Positions 15,389 to 22,669 of a stretch of 64,000 nt of DNA are shown here, piece by piece. Every line of letters begins with the position of its first letter. Within the stretch, counting starts at the first letter, position 1. The stretch is from an uncultured Oscillospiraceae bacterium. Its GTDB lineage: Bacteria > Bacillota > Clostridia > Oscillospirales > Oscillospiraceae. Below the pieces are notes generated by a model. The model worked only from the letters and a program-made list of their open reading frames with translations, was not told where the DNA came from and made no database searches. The position numbers and the translations under genes were made by a program. The stretch lies in NCBI GenBank assembly GCA_934565795.1, contig CAKTIM010000006.1, forward strand, positions 1 to 64,000, written 5' to 3'.

Positions 15389-17332
15389 TTATACCAGCCG
15401 CGCACCGGCGGGGATTTTGTCATCCAGCATGACCAGGTTCAGCTTGTCGCCGCGCTCGGCGGACAGAAGCATGCCGCTGCTGAGCTGGCCCATCATCTTC
15501 CGGGGGGCCAGATTGGTGACGGCCACCAGGGTCTTGCCCACCAGCTCCTCCGGCTGGTAGAACTTGGCGATGCCGGAAAGGATCTGACGGGGGGTGTCGG
15601 TACCGTCGTTCAGGGTGAATTTCAGGAGCTTTTCGCTCTTCTTCACCTTTTCGCAGGCCAGCACCTTGACCACGGTCATATCCACCTTCTCAAAGTCGTC
15701 AAAGGCGATCTCCGCCTTAGGTTCGGGCAGGGGCTCCTCCTGGACGGCGGGCTTGTTCAGCGCCTCCAGAGCCGCCAGCTCCTTGTCCATATCGATGCGG
15801 GGGAACAGCGGCGCACCCGCCACGGCGGCCACCTGGGGATTCAGCAGGCCCCACTTGTCCAGGCTGTCCCAGTCCATGGTTGCGCCGCCCAGGCGCTTGG
15901 CGATCTCCTGCGCGGTCGCAGGCATAAAGGGCGCCAGCAGGCCGCCGCAGATGCGGACCGTTTCCAGCAGGTTATACAGCACCCGCGCCAAACGGGGCTT
16001 GCTCTCCTCGCTCTTGGCCAGCACCCAGGGGGCGTTCTCGTCGATATACTTATTGGCCCGGGAAATGACCTTGAAGATCTCCGCCAGCGCATTCTGGAAG
16101 GCGTACTTTTCCATCTGCTCCTCATAGCGGCCCCGCAGGGTGGAGGCCAGCCGGATCAGCTCGGCGTCCTTTTCCTCATCGGCCTGCTGCTCAGCGCTCA
16201 GATGCTCGCCGAAGTATTTCTGGGCCATGGCCACGGTGCGGGAAACCAGATTGCCCAGGTCGTTGGCCAGGTCCACGTTGATGGTGTTGATCAGGGACTC
16301 ATTGGAGAAATTGCCGTCGGAGCCAAAGGGGAAGGTGCGCAGCAGGAAGAACCGCAGGGCATCCACGCCGAAGCGCTGGGCCAGCACATAGGGATCGACC
16401 ACGTTGCCCTTGGATTTGCTCATCTTGCCGCCGTCCAGCAGCAGCCAGCCGTGGCCGTAGACCTTCTTGGGCAGGGGCAGATCCAGGCTCATCAGCATGG
16501 CGGGCCAGATGATCGAATGGAAGCGGACGATCTCCTTGCCCACAAAGTGCACATCCGCAGGCCAGAACTTATCCAGGTCGTGATATTTGTCGTTTTCAAA
16601 GCCCAGAGCAGTCATATAGTTGAACAGCGCGTCGATCCACACATACACCACATGGCCGGGGTCAAAGTCCACCGGCACGCCCCAGGTGAAGCTGGTGCGG
16701 GAGACGCACAGATCCTCCAGGCCGGGATCGATGAAGTTGTTCACCATCTCGTTGACCCGGCTGCGCGGCTCCAGGAAATCGGTGTTCACCAGCAGATCCC
16801 GCACCCGATCGGCGTACTTGCTCAGGCGGAAGAAGTAAGCCTCCTCCTCCGCGTCCTGCACCTCCCGGCCGCAGTCGGGACACTTGCCGTCCACCAGCTG
16901 GCTCTCCGTCCAGAAGGATTCGCAGGGCTTGCAGTATTTGCCCTTGTAGGTGCCCTTGTAGATGTCGCCGTTGTCGTGCATCTTCTTGAAGATCTTCTGA
17001 ATGGCAGCCACATGGTAATCGTCGGTGGTGCGGATGAAGCGGTCATAGGAGATGTTCATCAGCTTCCACAGGTCCTTCACGCCGCCCTCGCCCAGCACGA
17101 TATCATCCACAAACTGCTGGGGGGTAACACCGGCCTCCTTGGCCTTGTCCTCGATCTTCTGGCCGTGCTCGTCGGTGCCGGTGAGGAACATCACATCGTA
17201 GCCCTGGAGCCGCTTATAGCGGGCCATGGTGTCGGTGGCCACGGTGCAGTAGGTGTGGCCGATGTGAAGCTTGGCGGACGGGTAATAGATGGGGGTGGTG
17301 ATATAATACTTCCCCCTGCATTTGTCGCACAT
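15389..17332 (-). CDS. metG: methionyl-tRNA synthetase
   Basis: A 647-aa class I aminoacyl-tRNA synthetase that charges tRNA-Met with methionine. The HIGH signature (KLHIGHTYC) lies at residues 22-30 and KMSKSKGNVV near residue 303. The zinc-binding knuckle has CKPCESFW and CPDCGREV. A C-terminal EMAP/Trbp111-like tRNA-binding domain begins at about residue 545 (FEKVDMTVVKVLACEKV) and ends in GDKLNLVMLDDKIPAGARLV. The start codon is the ATG at 17332 with AGGAGG eight bases away. A T-box leader precedes it, so expression should rise when tRNA-Met is uncharged. Confidence 0.98.
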   Translation of the reverse strand: MCDKCRGKYYITTPIYYPSAKLHIGHTYCTVATDTMARYKRLQGYDVMFLTGTDEHGQKIEDKAKEAGVTPQQFVDDIVLGEGGVKDLWKLMNISYDRFIRTTDDYHVAAIQKIFKKMHDNGDIYKGTYKGKYCKPCESFWTESQLVDGKCPDCGREVQDAEEEAYFFRLSKYADRVRDLLVNTDFLEPRSRVNEMVNNFIDPGLEDLCVSRTSFTWGVPVDFDPGHVVYVWIDALFNYMTALGFENDKYHDLDKFWPADVHFVGKEIVRFHSIIWPAMLMSLDLPLPKKVYGHGWLLLDGGKMSKSKGNVVDPYVLAQRFGVDALRFFLLRTFPFGSDGNFSNESLINTINVDLANDLGNLVSRTVAMAQKYFGEHLSAEQQADEEKDAELIRLASTLRGRYEEQMEKYAFQNALAEIFKVISRANKYIDENAPWVLAKSEESKPRLARVLYNLLETVRICGGLLAPFMPATAQEIAKRLGGATMDWDSLDKWGLLNPQVAAVAGAPLFPRIDMDKELAALEALNKPAVQEEPLPEPKAEIAFDDFEKVDMTVVKVLACEKVKKSEKLLKFTLNDGTDTPRQILSGIAKFYQPEELVGKTLVAVTNLAPRKMMGQLSSGMLLSAERGDKLNLVMLDDKIPAGARLV

Positions 17333-17338
17333 GGTAAA

Positions 17339-17590
17339 AAGCCTCCTTCATATGAAAAAGCCGCCCTCGGAAATGCTCCAAGGGCGACAAAAATTGACGC
17401 GGTACCACCTTGTTTTGCAGGAAAACCTGCCTCATTGGCGCTTTGACGGGCGCACCCGGACAGGCCTACCTATCGACCCGCCAGCTCCAAGACCATGTTC
17501 CCCCGCACTGCCGTACCCGATTCCACCAATCCGGGCTCTCTGAACGGCTGGAAGCGAGGTACTCTTCTCTTCACAGCTTTTTATTCGGAT
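17339..17590 (-). promoter_or_regulatory. T-box riboswitch leader of metG
   Basis: On the minus strand the T-box sequence AAGGTGGTACCGCG lies at about 17411-17398, followed by a terminator hairpin (GCCCTTGG / CCGAGGGC, about 17388-17361) and a T-run. Upstream are an AGTA-like motif (AGAGTACC) and long stem I elements. An ATG in GGAACATGG near 17493 is a plausible methionine specifier, but I have not proven its place in the specifier loop. Uncharged tRNA would favour the antiterminator. Confidence 0.88.
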
Positions 17591-17596
17591 GTGCTT

Positions 17597-17626
17597 ATTA
17601 TACCCGTTTTCCCCCCAGTTTGTCAA
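17597..17626 (-). promoter_or_regulatory. sigma-A promoter of the metG T-box transcript
   Basis: On the minus strand TTGACA (17626-17621), 18 bases, TATAAT (17602-17597). The start would be at about 17590, giving a leader of about 255 bases. Confidence 0.85.
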
Positions 17627-17780
17627 CCCAAATGTGCGGCCATGCCGCAGATAATGACGCTACGGGGTTTGTACGGATACGGTGGTTCCCTGACCCGCCC
17701 GGTGACGAGACTGCACGCCAAACCGTGGGGAGGGGAATCAATCCGGTGCAGCAAAATGATTTGAAAGTTTTAATTTCCGG

Positions 17781-17809
17781 TTGACAATCTGTGAAATTCC
17801 GCATATATT
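17781..17809 (+). promoter_or_regulatory. orphan sigma-A promoter
   Basis: TTGACA at 17781-17786 and TATATT at 17804-17809, 17 bases apart, on the plus strand. No plus-strand gene follows within the next 12 kb; a terminator lies 36 bases downstream. Confidence 0.7.
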
Positions 17810-17815
17810 AACAGT

Positions 17816-17875
17816 AAGGTTACGAAGCCTACCAAAATCGTGATAAAGGCCGCATCGTTTGGTGCGGCCTTTTTC
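17816..17875 (+). ncRNA. candidate 60-nt small RNA
   Basis: The promoter at 17781-17809 predicts a start near 17816. A strong terminator follows (AAAGGCCGCA at 17845-17854, TGCGGCCTTT at 17863-17872, then T residues). The transcript would also hold a small 5' hairpin (GTAAGG / CCTAC, about 17814-17832). No open frame of useful length lies within it. The stretch 17627-17780 upstream holds nothing I recognise. Confidence 0.45.
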
Positions 17876-17942
17876 CATAGAAAAAGAAAAAATGGAACAG
17901 TTCGCACAGAAATACATGGAAGAATCCCCGTAATATCAATGT

Positions 17943-17972
17943 GACCTCCTGGAAAATTCCAGGAGGTCTTTT
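17943..17972 (+). terminator. perfect-stem terminator
   Basis: GACCTCCTGGAA at 17943-17954 and TTCCAGGAGGTC at 17957-17968 form a 12-bp stem, followed by TTTT. The T-run is on the plus strand, so it acts on transcripts from the sRNA side and protects the convergent dapF operon. Confidence 0.75.
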
Positions 17973-17988
17973 GCGCGTTGTACGAGAC

Positions 17989-19641
17989 TTATGCCAGGAC
18001 TTTTTCTGCAAAACCGTGAAAATCAAGGAATGCTGTCTTTAATCCTGATAACCCTTTTGCTTCCCATTGTCCAGCCAAGTACAGCATACCGCACATACAT
18101 GCAAATTTCTCATAATATGCACCGCAGGTGGCATCGGTAAGAAATTGTTCTTGCTTTTTTACGTCTGTTTCTGCCAGTGCTGAACGCATTCTTTCCTTAC
18201 AGGTTGAATATACTTCCTTTAATTGTTCGGAATGCCAATTCACATGCGCAATCTCCGTTGCCTGATAAGAGACCAAATGAGCAAAACCCTCGTGAAAAGT
18301 AATGGCATCCAGTTTCGTCAAATAATTCGGACTCTCCAACGCCATATCTACCTCCGGGTAGTATCTTCCAATGAGGAGGTGCGTGATTTCGTGTGTCAGC
18401 AAGTTCCGAATAATTTTTTCCAAATCTGCCAAGCTTGCGTATTTTCTCCAACAGATGAGGTCAAAGACCAAATGTACCTGCCCATCCGAATCTTTTATGG
18501 TTACAGCATCATATGGTTCAGGAAAACCGACTATCAGATTTACCACCGGCTGTATTTCACGCCAATCCGGGAAAAGAGCGTCCCAAATCGACTGATTTAC
18601 AGGATGAAAATGGTCGATGCCCTGTCGGAAACGAACTTCCAATTCACGAACTTCATTCCGAATGGCATCGTCATCGGGTGGTTGCTCAAAATGATGTTTA
18701 TTCCCGTTGGCGTTGAGTGCAAGAGTGGAAAAGAACCATTCATTTTCGTATTGACGCATATCCGCGCCTGAAATATATGCCTGAACGATTGAATTATCTA
18801 TGTGTATCGGCCATTGCTCCTCAAAACTGCATCTTTCACACGATTTCCATTCAGCGGCATCAGCCGCCCAGTCTATGATTTCTGTGATTTCGGTGGGGCC
18901 CTCCTGGTAGAGGGCAGTGACGTGGCCGTTTTCGCCCTCCACGCGCACCTTCAGGGTGCCGCCCCGGTTTTGCAGGGTCAGCGCTCCGCCGGGGAGCCTG
19001 CCCTGGAGCCAGAGAGTCGCCGCCACGCTGCCGCAGCCGGTGCCGCAGGCCAGGGTGAAATCCTCCACTCCCCGCTCAAAGGTGAGCACCCTGACCTCCG
19101 TATCGGAGATGGGGGTATAGTAATTTACATTTGCTCCCTTGGGGAAGGCGGGATGATGGCGCAGCGCCTGCATCTGCGGGCGAAGCGCGTCCGCGTCCGC
19201 CCACACATCGCCCCGATATTCCCGCACGGCATGGGGCAGGCCCGGATTCCCCAGCTCGATATAGGTCACGTCCTCCACCCGGTTCAGCTCCGCCACGGTG
19301 GGGGTATTCAGCCGGATGCGGTACTGCTCCCCGCTCAGGTGCCAGCCGGGCACCAGCCCGGCATCGGTCTGCACGGTCATATGCTCCCCGGCGATGCCCA
19401 GCTCATGCGCAAAGCGGCAGATGCACCGCGCGCCGTTGCCGCACATCTCCCCCCGGGAGCCGTCCGAATTGTAGAAGTGGAGACGGAAGTCCGCGGTATC
19501 GCTGCTGTCCACTGCCATGAAGCCGTCCGCGCCCCGCAGGGCGCACAGCTGCCTTGCCCATTGGGCATAATCCGCCTTCACCCCCCGGCCGTCGATCACC
19601 ATGAAGTCATTTCCGGCTCCGTTCATATAATAAACCTTCAT
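17989..19641 (-). CDS. dapF: diaminopimelate epimerase fused to an HEXXH zinc-peptidase-like domain
   Basis: Residues 1-255 are a complete DapF, which converts LL- to meso-diaminopimelate: MNGAGNDF at the start, the first catalytic cysteine in GEMCGNGARC (Cys67) and the second in LACGTGCGS (Cys199), ending GHVTALYQEGPTE. Instead of stopping near 260-275 the frame continues through a short linker into a 280-residue domain with LLTHEITHLL (HExxH at 417-421), then ITFHEGFAHLVSYQ near 448-461 and Cys-rich YYEKFACMCGMLYLAG. Total length is 550 aa, twice that of DapF. The start ATG at 19641 has AAAGGATAG upstream and sits three bases after dapB. The fusion is in frame without any sign of a break; its benefit is unknown. 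Confidence 0.93.
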   Translation of the reverse strand: MKVYYMNGAGNDFMVIDGRGVKADYAQWARQLCALRGADGFMAVDSSDTADFRLHFYNSDGSRGEMCGNGARCICRFAHELGIAGEHMTVQTDAGLVPGWHLSGEQYRIRLNTPTVAELNRVEDVTYIELGNPGLPHAVREYRGDVWADADALRPQMQALRHHPAFPKGANVNYYTPISDTEVRVLTFERGVEDFTLACGTGCGSVAATLWLQGRLPGGALTLQNRGGTLKVRVEGENGHVTALYQEGPTEITEIIDWAADAAEWKSCERCSFEEQWPIHIDNSIVQAYISGADMRQYENEWFFSTLALNANGNKHHFEQPPDDDAIRNEVRELEVRFRQGIDHFHPVNQSIWDALFPDWREIQPVVNLIVGFPEPYDAVTIKDSDGQVHLVFDLICWRKYASLADLEKIIRNLLTHEITHLLIGRYYPEVDMALESPNYLTKLDAITFHEGFAHLVSYQATEIAHVNWHSEQLKEVYSTCKERMRSALAETDVKKQEQFLTDATCGAYYEKFACMCGMLYLAGQWEAKGLSGLKTAFLDFHGFAEKVLA

Positions 19642-19644
19642 ATG

Positions 19645-20367
19645 CTATCCTTTCAGCAGATCGGTCATGGCATACAGGCCTTGGGGCTTGCCTACCATGA
19701 AGCGGGCCGCCTGGACACCGCCCTCTGCCAGCATGGCCCGGTTATAAACCTGGTGGCGCAGGGTGATCTCCTGGCTGGCGGTGCATACATGCACCTCATG
19801 CACGCCGACAATGCCGCCCATGCGCAGGGAGGAAATCCCTACCTCGTCCTTGGTGCGCCTGCACTCGCCGCTGCGGCCGTCATGCTCCACGGCATCGGGC
19901 CGCTCAGCCTTCACCGCCTCAAAGAGCATTTTTGCGGTGCCGCTGGGGGCGTCCACCTTGCGGTTGTGATGAATCTCCACAATCTCCACATCGGCATCCG
20001 GGAACAGCGCCACCGTCTGCCGGGTCAGCTGACACAGCAGGGCGATGCCGATGCTCATATTGCCGGAATAGAACACGGGGATTTCCTTCGCCGCGTCAAA
20101 AATCAGCTGCTTTTCATCCGCCGTATGGCCGGTGGTGCCGATCACTGCCGCCGCGCCAATTTCCCTGGCGTAGCGCAGCACATCCGCCGCCGCGCTGTGG
20201 TGGGAGAAGTCGATAATCACATCCGCCTCCACCCTGCCCAGCTCGTCAAAGGTTTTCGCCACGCCGTCCGCGCCGTCCAGGCTGACCCTGCCAACCACCT
20301 CGTCGCCGAGGATTCCGGCAATCAGCTGACCCATTGCGCCGTTGGCGCCGCACAGCACCGCCCTCAT
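19645..20367 (-). CDS. dapB: 4-hydroxy-tetrahydrodipicolinate reductase
   Basis: A 240-aa DapB. The NAD(P)-binding loop CGANGAMGQLIAG is at residues 7-19, IDFSHHSAA follows, and the catalytic signature EIHHNRKVDAPSGTA lies near residue 135-150. GIVGVHEVHVCTASQEITLRHQVYNR closes the substrate domain. It reduces the DapA product in the lysine/diaminopimelate pathway. It overlaps dapA by ATGA and is followed immediately by dapF, so all three are one operon. Confidence 0.97.
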   Translation of the reverse strand: MRAVLCGANGAMGQLIAGILGDEVVGRVSLDGADGVAKTFDELGRVEADVIIDFSHHSAAADVLRYAREIGAAAVIGTTGHTADEKQLIFDAAKEIPVFYSGNMSIGIALLCQLTRQTVALFPDADVEIVEIHHNRKVDAPSGTAKMLFEAVKAERPDAVEHDGRSGECRRTKDEVGISSLRMGGIVGVHEVHVCTASQEITLRHQVYNRAMLAEGGVQAARFMVGKPQGLYAMTDLLKG

Positions 20368-21260
20368 ACGTTCACTCCCAGTTCCCGCATGTGGGCGAGC
20401 ATCCGCTGGCGGTTCTCCTCCTGCATGGGCACCAGAGGCAGCCGGACATGCTCCTGGCCGAAGCCCATGGCGCTGATGGCCGCCTTGGCGGGGATGGGGT
20501 TGGCCTCGCAGAACAGGTCTTTAATCAGGGGCAGATACCTGCACTGCATCCGCGCGGCCTCGTCCACGTGCCCTGCAAAGAAAGCGTCGGTCATGGCCAC
20601 TGCCTGCCGGGGGGCCACATTGCTCAATACACTGATGGTGCCCTTGCCGCCCATGGCAAGATTTGCCACCGTCAGAGCATCCTCGCCGGAATAGATATCC
20701 AGCTTGTCGCCGCAGCGGGCGAACAGCTCCACCACCTGGCTCATATTGCCGCTGGCTTCCTTCACTGCGGCAATGTTGGGATGCTCCGCCAGCTTTTCAA
20801 TGGTGGCGGGCAGCATGTTGCAGCCGGTACGGGAGGGCACATTGTAAAGGATGATGGGCCGATCCACACAGTCGGCAATGGTGCGGTAGTGGGCCAGCAG
20901 GCCGCTGTCCAGGGACTTGTTGTAGTTATAATAGGGGGTGACGACCAGCAGCGCGTCCGCGCCGATGCCGCAGGCGGTCTTGCTGAACTCCACGGCATGC
21001 AGGGTATTGTTGGTGCCGGTGCCCGCAATCACGGGAACCCGGCCATTTACCCGCTCCACGGTGAAGCGGATGACCTCATTGCGCTCCTGGGGCGTCAGGG
21101 TGGCGCTTTCGCCGGTGGTGCCCACGGCAACCAGAGCGTTGATTCCGTTTTCCAGCTGGAAGTCGATCAGCCGTCCCAGCGCCTCGTAGTCCACGCCGGT
21201 GGCGGTCATGGGCGTCACCATTGCGGTGGCCATTCCTCTGAAAATGGTGTTCTTTCTCAT
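20364..21260 (-). CDS. dapA: 4-hydroxy-tetrahydrodipicolinate synthase
   Basis: A 298-aa DapA of the N-acetylneuraminate lyase superfamily that condenses pyruvate with aspartate semialdehyde. Signatures are VGTTGESATLT near residue 45, the YYNYNKSLDSGLLAHY loop, LYNVPSRTGCNM with its tyrosine, and the Schiff-base lysine in AAVKEASGN near residue 167. The start ATG at 21260 has AAGGAGA nine bases away. The 33-base gap to the DUF2461 gene upstream has no terminator, so it may be cotranscribed with that gene. Confidence 0.97.
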   Translation of the reverse strand: MRKNTIFRGMATAMVTPMTATGVDYEALGRLIDFQLENGINALVAVGTTGESATLTPQERNEVIRFTVERVNGRVPVIAGTGTNNTLHAVEFSKTACGIGADALLVVTPYYNYNKSLDSGLLAHYRTIADCVDRPIILYNVPSRTGCNMLPATIEKLAEHPNIAAVKEASGNMSQVVELFARCGDKLDIYSGEDALTVANLAMGGKGTISVLSNVAPRQAVAMTDAFFAGHVDEAARMQCRYLPLIKDLFCEANPIPAKAAISAMGFGQEHVRLPLVPMQEENRQRMLAHMRELGVNV

Positions 21261-21292
21261 GGTTCTGTTTCTCCTTAATTCTTAAACTGTGC

Positions 21293-21952
21293 CTATTCCG
21301 GGCTTCCCAGGGTAATCAGGTTGAAATAATCATACAGCGGGATCAGCTTTTCCAGGAATTCTCCCGCCCTCGCGCCCAGTGCCGGGCCGAAGATTTCCTC
21401 CCCCACCGGCTCATGGACGATCAGACTGATGTCCTCTTTCCAGGCGTAGTAGGGGGCCAGTGCCGGTGTGGGCGCTTCCTTGGGGCGCTTGTAGCAGACG
21501 GCAGTCAGCTCCATGCCCACGTCCTTCTGCACCTTTTTCAGAATTTCCGGGAACTCCCGTGGCTTGGCAGCCAATCGCCTGCGGAATGCCTCCATGGCAG
21601 AGGACTTGGGCTTCCAGACGGAGAAGCCATAGCTCACGCCCTCCGGGCGGATCTCAAAGAACAGGCAGGGATTTTCCGCCCACCATTCCACATCCCTGCG
21701 GATGCAGATCCACAGGCTCTCCTTATACGGCTCCGGGTGGTGCAGCCGGGCGTCCCGATAGATGCGGCTGACCTTTAAAATATCCCCGGAGCGCTCCAGA
21801 AAAGGCTGAAACAGCTCCTGACCCAGCTCCTTCATGGGCTGGTAGAGGGTATCCACGTATTGCTTTTTATGCTCCAGGAACCATTCCCGGTTGTTGTTCA
21901 TGCGAATTCCCCAGAGAAAATCAATGGTCTCCGGGGTAAAGCCGGTAAACAT
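21293..21952 (-). CDS. DUF2461 family protein
   Basis: A 219-aa protein of the DUF2461 family, widespread and of unknown function. It shows the family opening FTGFTPETIDFLWGIRMNNNREWFLEHK and the central VSRIYRDARLHHPEPYKESLWICIRRD. It lies between a phosphoesterase and dapA on the same strand, with gaps of 18 and 32 bases. Nothing links it chemically to lysine synthesis. Confidence 0.88.
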   Translation of the reverse strand: MFTGFTPETIDFLWGIRMNNNREWFLEHKKQYVDTLYQPMKELGQELFQPFLERSGDILKVSRIYRDARLHHPEPYKESLWICIRRDVEWWAENPCLFFEIRPEGVSYGFSVWKPKSSAMEAFRRRLAAKPREFPEILKKVQKDVGMELTAVCYKRPKEAPTPALAPYYAWKEDISLIVHEPVGEEIFGPALGARAGEFLEKLIPLYDYFNLITLGSPE

Positions 21953-21970
21953 GGCGATTTTTACCTTCCT

Positions 21971-22669
21971 TTATCTTGTGTCATTCATGCGCAGGATCCC
22001 GGTCCAGTCATCGGTGGTATCCCGATGCTTGGTTCTCCAGCGCAGCTGATTCTGGTGCTCCGGCCGGACGGGGCGATCCGGGATCTCCAGCACATAGCGC
22101 TCAAAGGCATTGATGAGGGTGGTGCCGTTGTACTCCCGCACCCGCTGGAGGGATGCATCGTAGCGCAGGTGCACATGGCCGTGCACCAGGTAGCTGGGGT
22201 GATATTTTTCCAGCATCTCCCGCAGCGAGGCAAAGCCCCGGTGGGCGGGATCCTCCCCGTCGCCCAGGCCCTCCGGCGGGGCATGGGTGACCACGATGTC
22301 CACCCCCTTGCACCGCCGCAGGGGGAAGCGGAGCTTGCGGATGCGGTGGCGCATCTGCTTTTCGGTGTACTGGTATTTGCCGGGATGATAGCGCAGGCAG
22401 CCCCCCAGGCCCATGATCCGCACGCCGTTGTACTCCACAATGGCGTCGTCGATGCAGTCGCAGCCGCTGGGCGGCTCCCGGTCATAGTGGGTGTCGTGAT
22501 TCCCCGCCACAAACAGCAGCGGGCACCTGGCCATGGTCACCAGAAACTGAAGGTAGCTGGATTTCAAATCCCCGCAGGAGATAATCAAATCAATTCCATC
22601 CAGCCTTCCGGGGACATAGAAATCCCACAGCGCGGGGCACTCTTCATCTGAGATGAATAAAATCTTCAA
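21971..22669 (-). CDS. calcineurin-like metallophosphoesterase
   Basis: A 232-aa phosphoesterase. Metal motifs appear in order: FISDEE (an altered DxH, with Glu-Glu where Asp-x-His is expected), ISCGDLKSS (GDLxxS), VAGNHDTH (GNHD), VVTHAPPEG and HGHVHL (GHxH). The frame opens at a TTG at 22669 inside the end of the upstream BMP-like gene, a 26-base overlap. The changed first motif (SDEECP rather than SDTHG) is notable, since that His normally contacts metal. The substrate is unknown. Confidence 0.88.
   Translation of the reverse strand: MKILFISDEECPALWDFYVPGRLDGIDLIISCGDLKSSYLQFLVTMARCPLLFVAGNHDTHYDREPPSGCDCIDDAIVEYNGVRIMGLGGCLRYHPGKYQYTEKQMRHRIRKLRFPLRRCKGVDIVVTHAPPEGLGDGEDPAHRGFASLREMLEKYHPSYLVHGHVHLRYDASLQRVREYNGTTLINAFERYVLEIPDRPVRPEHQNQLRWRTKHRDTTDDWTGILRMNDTR

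Noticed and set aside
15350-17446. 698-codon plus-strand frame opposite metG, and similar long antisense frames at 13269-15140, 22653-24275, 40800-43547, 45662-47500, 47353-49071, 50225-52864 and 54979-57480
   Set aside because: Each lies opposite a gene with clear family motifs, has no ribosome site and a His/Gly/Gln-rich composition typical of the reverse of GC-rich coding DNA.
17892-17933. 13-codon open frame between the sRNA terminator and the next hairpin
   Set aside because: It has no convincing ribosome site spacing or promoter of its own and no downstream gene to regulate.
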